NCBI GenBank assembly: GCA_036526135.1
Contig: DATCZA010000057.1
Coordinates: 1-64,000 of the forward strand
Direction: 5' to 3'
Source: UBA2965 sp036526135
GTDB taxonomy: Bacteria; Pseudomonadota; Gammaproteobacteria; Pseudomonadales; Azotimanducaceae
DNA length: 64,000 nucleotides
The notes beneath the pieces are model-generated. The model saw nothing but the letters and a program-made list of their open reading frames with translations, had not been told where the DNA came from and did no database searches. Below, one piece after another: positions 35,852 through 43,248 of the stretch (position 1 is the first letter of the stretch; each line of letters opens with the position of its first letter). The position numbers and the translations under genes are program-made.

Positions 35852-38216
35852 TCTTCGCGTGCTCGATCTCTCCACGGATCTCGGGTTGATGTGCGGGCAG
35901 CTGCTCGCCGACATGGGGGCGGAAGTTCAGCAATGGGTCCTGCCCGAAGATGCGGCCCGACTCGACACCTGCTACTGGCAGGCCTACACGCTCGGCAAAG
36001 GCGTTCAGCTGATCGACTGGCAGGCCGATCCCGAGGCCGTTCGCCGGCAGGTCGGCTGCGTCGACGTGATCATCGAGTCCGCCCCGCCCGGGCTCATGGC
36101 GCGCCTGGGCCTCGGCTACGAGGAGCTCGCGCGCATCAACCCGGAGGTCGTTCATGTCTCCATCACCGGGTTCGGAAGCACCGGCCCGAAGGCGGATTAC
36201 GAGTTCTCGGATCTGATTTCCGCGGCTGCAGCGGGGCTGGTCTACGTGACGGGCAGCGAAGGGCAGGCGCCCGTTCGCACGACGTGTCCGCAGGCCCACG
36301 GGCACGCCTCGAGCGATGCGGCGGTGGGCGTGCTCATTGCGCTCTTCGAGCGAGCGCGAACGGGCCGCGGTCAGCACGTCGATGTGTCTGCCCAGCAGTC
36401 GACCACGCTGGCGCTTCTCAATCGGGCGCTTGACGGTCCCGTTGGCCAGGCCAAGGCGGAGCGCAGCGCTTACGGCATGACGATCAACGGCGTGCACGTT
36501 CAGAACCAGTTTCAGGCCCGTGACGGCTGGGTGGTATGCCTGCCGGGTGTGCTTCCACCCATTGCCGCTTTCATGGAGCGGCTGATGGCGTGGGTGTTCG
36601 AAGAAGGCCTTTGCCGCGAGGAAGACCTCAGGTGGGACTGGGGCGGCGTGGCCCTTCAGATCATGCAGGGGCAAGTTACCCCGGAGCAATGGGCCCCGGT
36701 GACTGCCGGCATGGAAGCGCTGATCGCTGGGCGCACCAAGGCAGAGCTGATGTCCGAGGCCATCAGCCGGCGGCTGCTCATCGCTCCGGTGTTCTCTGTA
36801 GCGGACCTTCTGGACAGCGATCACCTCGCTCAGCGCGGCTTCCTGGTGGAGGGCGGAGCGGGCCTTCGGCTCGGGCCGTTTGCCCGTTTGTCAGAGTCGC
36901 CGCTGCCGCTGACCGAAAGCGGGCCGCGATTCTGGCAGGAAAGGTCTGCTTTCGACGCCAGACCCCTGGCTGCCTCCCCGTCCGGCCGGGATGAGTCGGG
37001 CGGGGACACCGAAGGGGGCGGCGGGCCGCTGGCCGGATTGAAGGTCCTCGACCTTTTCTGGGTGGTGGCCGGCCCCGGCGCCACGCGCATGCTCGCCGAC
37101 TACGGGGCCACCGTGGTGCACGTGGAGTCCACTCGGCGGCAGGACATGGTCAGGAACGTGCCGCCCTACATCGACGGGGTCCCGGACCCGGAGCGCGCCG
37201 CCTGCCATCACAGCACCAACACCAACAAGCTCAACCTGACGCTGGACATCAGTCGGGAAGAGGGTCGTGCGGTTCTTGCCGACCTGATCCGCTGGGCCGA
37301 CGTCTTCACCGAATCCTTCGCCCCCGGCGCGGTGGCCCGGATGGGCTTCGACTACGCCACGGTGAGGACGCTCAACCCGAACATCATCATGATCTCGAGC
37401 TGCCTGATGGGCCAGACGGGGGAGTGGAGCGGCTACGCGGGGTTCGGCAACAACGGCTCGGCAGTGTCGGGCTTTCACGCGCTCACCGGCCATCCGGGCC
37501 AGCCGCCCACGGGCGTCTTCGGCCCCTATACCGATTTCACCTCAGTGCGCTTCAACGCCCTGGCCATTCTCGGCGCCGTGATGCACGGCCGTCGGACCGG
37601 CAACGGCCAGTACATCGACATGTCCCAGGGGGAGGCGGCGCTGCACTTTCTCGCGCCCGAGTGCCTGCGTTACCTGCGCGATGGTCGGGTCAGGGGTGCC
37701 GAGGGCAACCGCGATGAGCACTTCGCCCCCCAGGGCGTCTACCCGACCGCCGGGTTCGATCGCTGGCTGGCGCTTTCGGTGCGCAGCGACGCCGAGTGGC
37801 GCGCGTTGTGTGCCCTGGCGGGATTCGACGACCTCTCGAACATGTCGGTCGAGGAACGGGCGGCCGCTCACGACGAGCTCGACCGGCGCCTGGAAACGTG
37901 GATGGAGACCCGCCCCGGGGAGGAGCTGGAAGCGGAGCTGCAATCTGCCGGCATCGCCGCCCACCGGACCCTGGATACCCACGAGCTCGGCGACGATCCC
38001 CAGCTGGTTCACCGGGGTCACTTCATTCCCGTTGCGCACCGGGAGTTCTCGAACGCCGTGGTGGAAAGCTCACGGCTGACCCTGTCGGCAAGCCGCGCCG
38101 CCCGACCCGGCACGGCGCCGTGGTTCGGCATCGACAACGAGCGCGTGCTAAGCGAGATTCTCGGCTACGACGGCGACCGGGTCCGCGAGCTGGCATCTGC
38201 GGACGTGCTGTCGTGA
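35841..38216 (+). CDS. Tandem family III CoA-transferase (CaiB/BaiF), double length
   Basis: About 791 residues from GTG 35841, with GGAGG six bases before. Two CaiB/BaiF units are fused: residues 1-375 (LSDLRVLDLSTDLGLMCGQLLADMGAEV) and 395-791 (LAGLKVLDLFWVVAGPGATRMLADYGA), joined by a Gly/Asp-rich linker. Aligning both to formyl-CoA transferase puts its catalytic Asp at D565 (GPYTDFTSVRFNA) of the second unit, but at H153 (PQAHGHASSDA) of the first. So the second half looks catalytic and the first structural. The family moves CoA between carboxylic acids. The following LLM gene starts 17 bases later. Confidence 0.86.
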   Translation: MLSDLRVLDLSTDLGLMCGQLLADMGAEVQQWVLPEDAARLDTCYWQAYTLGKGVQLIDWQADPEAVRRQVGCVDVIIESAPPGLMARLGLGYEELARINPEVVHVSITGFGSTGPKADYEFSDLISAAAAGLVYVTGSEGQAPVRTTCPQAHGHASSDAAVGVLIALFERARTGRGQHVDVSAQQSTTLALLNRALDGPVGQAKAERSAYGMTINGVHVQNQFQARDGWVVCLPGVLPPIAAFMERLMAWVFEEGLCREEDLRWDWGGVALQIMQGQVTPEQWAPVTAGMEALIAGRTKAELMSEAISRRLLIAPVFSVADLLDSDHLAQRGFLVEGGAGLRLGPFARLSESPLPLTESGPRFWQERSAFDARPLAASPSGRDESGGDTEGGGGPLAGLKVLDLFWVVAGPGATRMLADYGATVVHVESTRRQDMVRNVPPYIDGVPDPERAACHHSTNTNKLNLTLDISREEGRAVLADLIRWADVFTESFAPGAVARMGFDYATVRTLNPNIIMISSCLMGQTGEWSGYAGFGNNGSAVSGFHALTGHPGQPPTGVFGPYTDFTSVRFNALAILGAVMHGRRTGNGQYIDMSQGEAALHFLAPECLRYLRDGRVRGAEGNRDEHFAPQGVYPTAGFDRWLALSVRSDAEWRALCALAGFDDLSNMSVEERAAAHDELDRRLETWMETRPGEELEAELQSAGIAAHRTLDTHELGDDPQLVHRGHFIPVAHREFSNAVVESSRLTLSASRAARPGTAPWFGIDNERVLSEILGYDGDRVRELASADVLS

Positions 38217-38233
38217 CGGCGTGGTGAGGTGGC

Positions 38234-39169
38234 ATGCAGATGCGGCTTGGCATAACGCCCTGGAATCTCGCTGATCGCACCGCCAGCGGGCTGACCGAGC
38301 AGGCCCGGCATGCCGAGCGGCTCGGGTACGATTCGTTCTGGCTTCCGGAAAACCACTTCAACCCCGGCGCCATACCGGATCCGCTCATGCTGCTGGCCGC
38401 GGTGGCGGCCGGCACGCAGAAGATCCGTCTTGCCACCACGTCGTACCTGCTGCCGCTGCGAAATCCGCTGCTGGCTGCCGAGCAGGTTGCCGTGCTCGAT
38501 CAGCTCTCCGGCGGTCGGGTCACGCTCGGGATCGGTCGGGGGTACGCGCCGGTCATGCTTCGAGCGTTCGACGTCCGGCCCAGCGAGAAGCGCGAGCTCT
38601 TCGAGCGCTCCTTAGCCCTCATGCGGCAGGCGTGGCGCGGTGAGCCGGTCGTGCTGGATGACGGCGAGACCACCGTCACTCTGGATCCGCTGCCGGTTCA
38701 GCGCCCGCACCCGCCGCTGTGGGTCGCCGCCTTCGGGCCGAAGGCACTCGCCCAGGCGGGCCGTCTCGGGCTGCCTTACCTCGCGTCGCCCGTGGAGACC
38801 CTCGATACGCTCGAAGCCAATTATCGGCGTCACGGCGAGGCGGCAGCGGAGGCCGGCCACGGGCCTCGCGATACGATCCCGGTGATGCGCACGGTATTCG
38901 TTTCGTCCAACCCGAGAGAGACACGGGAGCTGCTCCGCCGGATGAATGCGGAAGCGGAAAAATCCGGTCGCCTGGCGCCCGGCGCGGAAGCTCACGAGTG
39001 GACCATCGTCGGAGACGACCAATTCGTCAGGGACCGGATCGTCGAGTACCGCGAGCGGCTGGGGGTCAATCACCTGATCGTGACGCGACTCAGGCTCGGC
39101 GGGGTGGACGAAGGTGCCGTGCAGGCTTCCGTCGGGCGGGTGGCGGACATCGTCGGCGGTCTGCCCTGA
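38234..39169 (+). CDS. LLM-class flavin-dependent oxidoreductase
   Basis: 311 residues of the bacterial luciferase-like fold. RLGITPWN at the start, ARHAERLGYDSFWLPENHF, IRLATTSYLLPLRNPLLAAEQVAVLDQLSGGRVTLGIGRG and a C-terminal HEWTIVGDDQFVRDRI region match this class. It uses FMNH2 or F420; nothing visible decides between them. It may act with the CoA-transferase just upstream in degrading an unknown organic acid. Confidence 0.85.
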   Translation: MQMRLGITPWNLADRTASGLTEQARHAERLGYDSFWLPENHFNPGAIPDPLMLLAAVAAGTQKIRLATTSYLLPLRNPLLAAEQVAVLDQLSGGRVTLGIGRGYAPVMLRAFDVRPSEKRELFERSLALMRQAWRGEPVVLDDGETTVTLDPLPVQRPHPPLWVAAFGPKALAQAGRLGLPYLASPVETLDTLEANYRRHGEAAAEAGHGPRDTIPVMRTVFVSSNPRETRELLRRMNAEAEKSGRLAPGAEAHEWTIVGDDQFVRDRIVEYRERLGVNHLIVTRLRLGGVDEGAVQASVGRVADIVGGLP

Positions 39170-39211
39170 CTGCCTCCACCGGATCACGCCGGAGCGATCC
39201 GATCGGGCCGG

Positions 39212-40018
39212 TCACTCCAGGACGTGAACGTTGTCGATCTGCAGGTAGCGCTTGAGGCGACCCGTGAGGTAGTAGAAGGGCAGGGTGTCCGCCAGCGCCA
39301 CCGTCATCTTGAAGAGGTAGTTGCTGCCCATCAGAACGAGCATGGCCGCCAGCGTGATGCTGCCGGCGAAGTAGGCTGCGCCGAAAGTGACGCTGATGAC
39401 CATGAAGGAGTCCACCATCTGGCTCGTCAGCGTGGAAAAGTTGTTGCGAAGCCACAGGTGTCGACCCTTGGTCAGCCGCTTGAAGAAGTGAAAAAGCTGC
39501 ACGTCGCAGAACTGCGCGGCGATGTAGGCCATCATCGAAGCGAACACGGCGCCCGAGGTGCAGGCATAGAGCAGCTGAAACAGCTCCACGCTGCCGCTGA
39601 GGACGTCGCCGTTGGGCAGCGCAATCTCCTCGGCCAGCTCGATGACCTGCCAGGGCGGCTGCGTGGCGGGATCTACGGCCGGTATCGAGCTGCCGAGCCA
39701 GAGCATGCCGAGAATGAAGAAGTTCAGGGTGAAGCCCACCCAGACCAGGAAGTTGGCGCGTTTGCGGCCGTACAGCTCGCTGATGAGATCCGTGCACAGG
39801 AAGGTGAGCGGGTAGGGCAGCACGCCCACCGCCAGGGCCATGGGGCCCAGCTGTATGAAACGGGTGATGCCGACGACGTTTAGCAGCGTCATGGCGCAGA
39901 GGAAAAAGCCGGCCAGAACGATGAACACCCGCTCGCGTCGCTCGTTCAGGTCCTGCTCGCTGAGGCGGTTTCCCGACGTTTCCTCGTTGCCCCCCGCTGT
40001 TCTTACGCCTCCCTGCAT
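39212..40018 (-). CDS. Queuosine-precursor transporter family (YhhQ/VUT) membrane protein
   Basis: 268 residues with six or more membrane helices. YPLTFLCTDLISELYGRKRANFLVWVG (69-95) and NNFSTLTSQMVDSFMVISVTFGAAYF are the signature stretches of the VUT/QPTR family, whose known members import the deazapurines preQ0 and preQ1. The protein is longer than E. coli YhhQ (about 220), with a polar N-terminal tail of 30 residues and a periplasmic loop near 110-145. The ATG overlaps the stop of the SDR gene by one base (TGATG). It is the last gene of the five-gene minus-strand cluster. Confidence 0.86.
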   Translation of the reverse strand: MQGGVRTAGGNEETSGNRLSEQDLNERRERVFIVLAGFFLCAMTLLNVVGITRFIQLGPMALAVGVLPYPLTFLCTDLISELYGRKRANFLVWVGFTLNFFILGMLWLGSSIPAVDPATQPPWQVIELAEEIALPNGDVLSGSVELFQLLYACTSGAVFASMMAYIAAQFCDVQLFHFFKRLTKGRHLWLRNNFSTLTSQMVDSFMVISVTFGAAYFAGSITLAAMLVLMGSNYLFKMTVALADTLPFYYLTGRLKRYLQIDNVHVLE

Positions 40019-40713
40019 CAGCTTTCCCGCTGACCCAGATTGGCGTGCAGAACGGCCCCGTTGATAACCGGGTTGCTGGCGGCCCAGAAGATGGTTTCGG
40101 CGATCTCGTCCGGGTCGATCAGCCGTCCGTAGGCCGACATGGCGCGGATGCTCGCCATGGCTTCGGCCGGAACGTGCTGACGCAGCATCTCGGTATCCGT
40201 GAAGCCCGGGCAAACGCACGCGGTATGGATGCTCTGCCCCGCCAGATCCTGGCAGGTCGAGCGCATCATTCCGATCAGGGCGTGCTTGCTCACCACATAG
40301 GTATACGTGCCGGGTACCGCCTTCTCCGCCAGGGTGGAGCCCACGTAGATGATGGCCGAGCCCGGTTTCATGTACGGGATGGTGAAGTAGTTGAGCGTGT
40401 TCGGTGCGACCACGTTCACCTCCAGCGCCTCGCGCAGGGCCACGCTCGGGGTCTCCACCGCCGTGTCGTTGCCCATCCGGGCGGCGTTGTGCACGAGCAC
40501 CACCCGGTCGGCCTCCTGCAGCATTCCGCTGAGCTGATTGCTGATGTTGTCGATGAACCCGGGAACCGACAGGTCGCAGTTGATCTGGCTGACCGCGTCG
40601 ATGGGACAGCGGCGCCGCGAGAGGTTCACCACGGCGAATCCTTCGGCAACGAAGCGTTGGGCAGTGTGCAGCCCGATCCCCGCGCTGGCTCCGGTAATGA
40701 GCAGTATCTTCAT
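40018..40713 (-). CDS. Short-chain dehydrogenase/reductase in the pterin-type cluster
   Basis: 231 residues. Coenzyme motif TGASAGIG at 7-14, NAARMGND near 76, and catalytic Ser126, Tyr139 and Lys143 (YVGSTLAEKAVPGTYTYVVSKHA). Residues after the second strand (NLSRRRC) are basic, so NADP(H) is likely. In this context, three bases after a PTPS-family gene and overlapping a QPTR-type transporter, a pterin reductase role (sepiapterin or dihydromonapterin reductase-like) is plausible but unproven. Confidence 0.8.
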   Translation of the reverse strand: MKILLITGASAGIGLHTAQRFVAEGFAVVNLSRRRCPIDAVSQINCDLSVPGFIDNISNQLSGMLQEADRVVLVHNAARMGNDTAVETPSVALREALEVNVVAPNTLNYFTIPYMKPGSAIIYVGSTLAEKAVPGTYTYVVSKHALIGMMRSTCQDLAGQSIHTACVCPGFTDTEMLRQHVPAEAMASIRAMSAYGRLIDPDEIAETIFWAASNPVINGAVLHANLGQRES

Positions 40714-40716
40714 GGC

Positions 40717-41229
40717 TTACACCTCCCGTATCTCTTGCCCGGCGGTCCAGGTCGCCGCAGCCCACTGGCCGGGTCCTGAAGAGACGCGCAGCTCAATCCT
40801 CTGCAGCTCGAGCGTGCGGATCTCGGGATCCGAGCCGAGACGCTCCAGCAGAAACGGCGCCAGTTCCTCTACCGTGACGTTGCGCACGGGAAGGGTGAGG
40901 ACGTCCCGTGGCAGAAAGGGCATGCGCTCGCCGGCGAACTCGGCGACGAGATAGCCGTTTTCCTCGCTCAGGCGCAGGTGGGGAGAACGTTCGGGCAGAA
41001 GGGTTTTCTCGTCCAGCTCGTCGCACAGCTGTTTCAGCTTGGTCTTGACCAGGTTGTAATCGAACGCCAGCCCGTCCGGACCCACCTCGGCATCGAAAGC
41101 ACCCGCCACGTAAAAGGTGTGGCCGTGCAGGTCCTCCCGTTCGCGATCGGAGAACAGGGTGAAGTGAGCGGAGTTGAAATGAAGGTATTCCTTGCTGATC
41201 TGAATGCTGGTGAGAGACGGTCGCGACAT
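40717..41229 (-). CDS. 6-pyruvoyltetrahydropterin synthase/QueD-family protein, variant active site
   Basis: 170 residues of the COG0720 fold. Zinc ligands are H22 (FNSAHFTLF), H35 and H37 (LHGHTF). In place of the catalytic Cys of QueD (CxxxHGH) the motif is E32-D33-L34-H35-G36-H37, an ExxHGH pattern that marks the PTPS-III group replacing FolB. The LDHxxL motif is LDEKTLL (72-78), so the catalytic His is Glu74. NVTVEELAPFL (117-127) is conserved in the family. The protein is longer than QueD (about 120). It might convert dihydroneopterin, or do something else; folK and pabBC elsewhere in the window show folate synthesis is encoded. Confidence 0.72.
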   Translation of the reverse strand: MSRPSLTSIQISKEYLHFNSAHFTLFSDREREDLHGHTFYVAGAFDAEVGPDGLAFDYNLVKTKLKQLCDELDEKTLLPERSPHLRLSEENGYLVAEFAGERMPFLPRDVLTLPVRNVTVEELAPFLLERLGSDPEIRTLELQRIELRVSSGPGQWAAATWTAGQEIREV

Positions 41230-41281
41230 CGGGCGATCCTATCACAGCGAAAACGTGCGAACGGGTGAATTCCGCATCGGC

Positions 41282-41971
41282 TCAGTCGAGGTCGAAGGCC
41301 TCGACGAGCTCGCTGAGATCGCCGAACGTCCAGGTCGGTTCCACCTCGACGAAACGCGCGGCCCCGCTGCCGGCCGCGCTCGGCCGGTTGATCCACACGG
41401 TGTCCAGACCCAGCGCTTTGGCGGGCGCGATGTCGTGGTAGAGGCTCTGGGCGACGTGAAGCACGGGCCCCGATACCTTTCTGAGCGCCTCGTCGAACAT
41501 CGCGCGGGCGGGTTTGTAGGCCCCGACGTCATCGGCAGTGATCACCTGCGCGAACTCCACGCCCAGCTGCCTGGCGGAGAGGGAGAACAGCTCGTTGTCG
41601 ACATTCGAGACCACTGCCAGGTCGAAGTGCTCGGACAGGGCGCGCAACGCGGCGTTGGTGTCTGCGAACGGCTGCCAGTACTCGATGCTGTCTGCAAAGC
41701 CCTTCAGGGCGTCATCGTTGGGCGTGAACGCGCACCGCGTACCGAGCCGCTCCAGCAGACGCGCGAGCACCGATCGATACGAGCCGCCCTCGGCCTGCAG
41801 CGCGGGTTCGTTCTCCGCAAAGAATTCCAGCACCCACTCGTCGAGCACGTGCACGTCGTAGCTCTCGAGCAGGGGCTGCAGGTAGCCGAGGATGCCGTTC
41901 TCCCAATCGATGAGCGTCCCGTAGCAGTCGAAGGTCAGCGTGCGGTAGTTGCCGGCAGCGAGGTCAGTCAT
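41282..41971 (-). CDS. HAD-superfamily hydrolase, 2-haloacid dehalogenase type II-like
   Basis: 229 residues. HAD motif I TFDCYGTLIDW with nucleophile Asp15, motif II VVSNVDN, motif III Lys in AYKPARAMF, and motif IV SLYHDIAPAKALGLDTVWI are all present. The layout is that of L-2-haloacid dehalogenases; the DCYGTLID form is common to that class and to small phosphatases. Its start overlaps the end of the CULT gene by eight bases, so both are made from one message. Confidence 0.83.
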   Translation of the reverse strand: MTDLAAGNYRTLTFDCYGTLIDWENGILGYLQPLLESYDVHVLDEWVLEFFAENEPALQAEGGSYRSVLARLLERLGTRCAFTPNDDALKGFADSIEYWQPFADTNAALRALSEHFDLAVVSNVDNELFSLSARQLGVEFAQVITADDVGAYKPARAMFDEALRKVSGPVLHVAQSLYHDIAPAKALGLDTVWINRPSAAGSGAARFVEVEPTWTFGDLSELVEAFDLD

Positions 41972-42341
41972 GCTGAATGCGGTCCAGTATCAATCCGTAG
42001 AAGTATCTTTCGCCTGCTTCGAAATACCAGCCCAGATGCTGGTGACACTCCGCGCAGGATGCGTGGCGCCAGCGGAAGCCCGGAAACCAGGTGTCTGCCG
42101 CCATGGGCTCTCCCGAGATGTCGCAGCCCAGGGCCTCGGCGAAGCAGCCGATATGAAAGCGAAGACCGAACGGGTTCGTGCAATGATGATCGTGACTGCC
42201 CGACACCTCGATGCGCTCGACCTCCCGGGTCAGCACGTGCGAGCAGATCCCGCAGTAGACGAAATTCCGCTCGTCCTTCTCGACGATCTCCTTGAGCTTC
42301 GGGTCTAGGTCTTGACGGGTTTTGTCGAGGACATCCACCAT
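41964..42341 (-). CDS. Stand-alone CULT-domain (cereblon ligand-binding domain) protein
   Basis: 125 residues, the size of known single-domain bacterial CULT proteins. Zinc cysteines are C30/C33 (YCGICSHVLTRE) and C96/C99 (CAECHQHLGW). The aromatic cage is W85 (TWFPGF), W91 (RWRHASC), W105 and F107 (GWYF). Spacings W-6-W-14-W-2-F and W91 to C96/C99 (+5/+8) equal those of human cereblon W380, W386, W400, F402 and C391/C394. TNPFGLRFHIGCF matches the domain core. The fold binds small cyclic imides such as thalidomide and, in a Magnetospirillum protein, uridine-like ligands; the native ligand is unknown. ATG 42341 heads the minus-strand cluster. Confidence 0.9.
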   Translation of the reverse strand: MVDVLDKTRQDLDPKLKEIVEKDERNFVYCGICSHVLTREVERIEVSGSHDHHCTNPFGLRFHIGCFAEALGCDISGEPMAADTWFPGFRWRHASCAECHQHLGWYFEAGERYFYGLILDRIQHD

Positions 42342-42375
42342 GGTGTTCGTCGTGGCTCTTTGGGTTCCGCGGGAT

Positions 42376-43044
42376 ATGGAATCGTTCGATAGCATCTTGC
42401 ACAGGGCGGTTGAGCGCAAGGGGGGCAGGGCGGCCCTAGACGCGCTGCTGCCCGCAGCCAGGTCAGGCAGCGATCTGGCCGCCTTGCCGGACCGGGACTA
42501 CCTCGCCGAGATGACCAGGTGTGTCTTCCGCTCGGGTTTCGTGTGGAAAATCATCGAGAACAAGTGGCCGGGGTTCGAGGTTGCATTCCGCGGGTTCGAT
42601 GTGGCCGGCTGTGCGATGCTGTCCGATGAAGACATCGAGCAGCTCTCGGCGGACGAGCGGATCGTGCGTCACGCAGCGAAGATCCGTTCGGTTCCTGCCA
42701 ACGCGGCCTTCATTCTGGACGTGCGCCGTGAAGCCGGTGGCTTCGGGCGCTACCTGGCCGACTGGCCGGAAGACGAGATCGTCGGTTTGTGGGACGAGCT
42801 CAAGCGTCGCGGCTCGCGGCTCGGGGGCCAGACCGGTCGTTACTTTCTGCGTTTCGTCGGCAAAGACACGCCGATCCTGTCCAGAGACGTCGTCAAAGCC
42901 CTGATAGGTCAGGGCGTGATCGATCGGGAGCCCACCAGCAAGAAAGCGCTCGCGCGGGTCCAGGACGCCTTCAACGAATGGCACGCGGAGAGCGGGCGCG
43001 AGCTGTGCCAGATTTCCCGGGTCCTTTCCCTGTCCGTGGACTGA
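42376..43044 (+). CDS. tag: DNA-3-methyladenine glycosylase I (Tag family)
   Basis: 222 residues from ATG 42376, with the family start MESFDSILHRAVERKGG. LAEMTRCVFRSGFVWKIIENKWPGFEVAF (44-71) holds the aromatic pocket residues of Tag enzymes, and EDIEQLSADERIVRHAAKIRSV is the helix-hairpin-helix region. It removes 3-methyladenine from alkylated DNA. It is divergent from the CULT gene with only 34 bases between starts; an ATG at 42340 would overlap it. The 204 bases after the stop hold a terminator and no gene. Confidence 0.82.
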   Translation: MESFDSILHRAVERKGGRAALDALLPAARSGSDLAALPDRDYLAEMTRCVFRSGFVWKIIENKWPGFEVAFRGFDVAGCAMLSDEDIEQLSADERIVRHAAKIRSVPANAAFILDVRREAGGFGRYLADWPEDEIVGLWDELKRRGSRLGGQTGRYFLRFVGKDTPILSRDVVKALIGQGVIDREPTSKKALARVQDAFNEWHAESGRELCQISRVLSLSVD

Positions 43045-43069
43045 GCGGCCCCGGGCGAAGTGGGCCCAT

Positions 43070-43099
43070 AAAGAAACGCCGGATCCAGAGGATCCGGCG
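43070..43099 (-). terminator. Intrinsic terminator of the flavoprotein gene
   Basis: Perfect 10-base inverted repeat CGCCGGATCC / GGATCCGGCG with an AGA loop (43077-43099). Read on the minus strand it is followed by TTTCTTT (43076-43070), the pattern of an intrinsic terminator for the gene ending at 43249. The plus-strand side lacks a T-run. Confidence 0.72.
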
Positions 43100-43248
43100 T
43101 GAAAAGACGCGCGGGAAGGGGAGAGGAGGAGACGATCCCGCGCACCTGTCGCAGAAATCATTGTCATCTTTCCCTGTGCCCATACCCATCAGGGATTCTA
43201 CGTATGGCACGGACGGCAAAGGTGTCGATCGGCCGCCTTTGAGGCTGC

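Noticed and set aside
40717..41229. Plain QueD annotation
   Set aside because: The catalytic Cys and His of QueD are both replaced, so only the family level is claimed.
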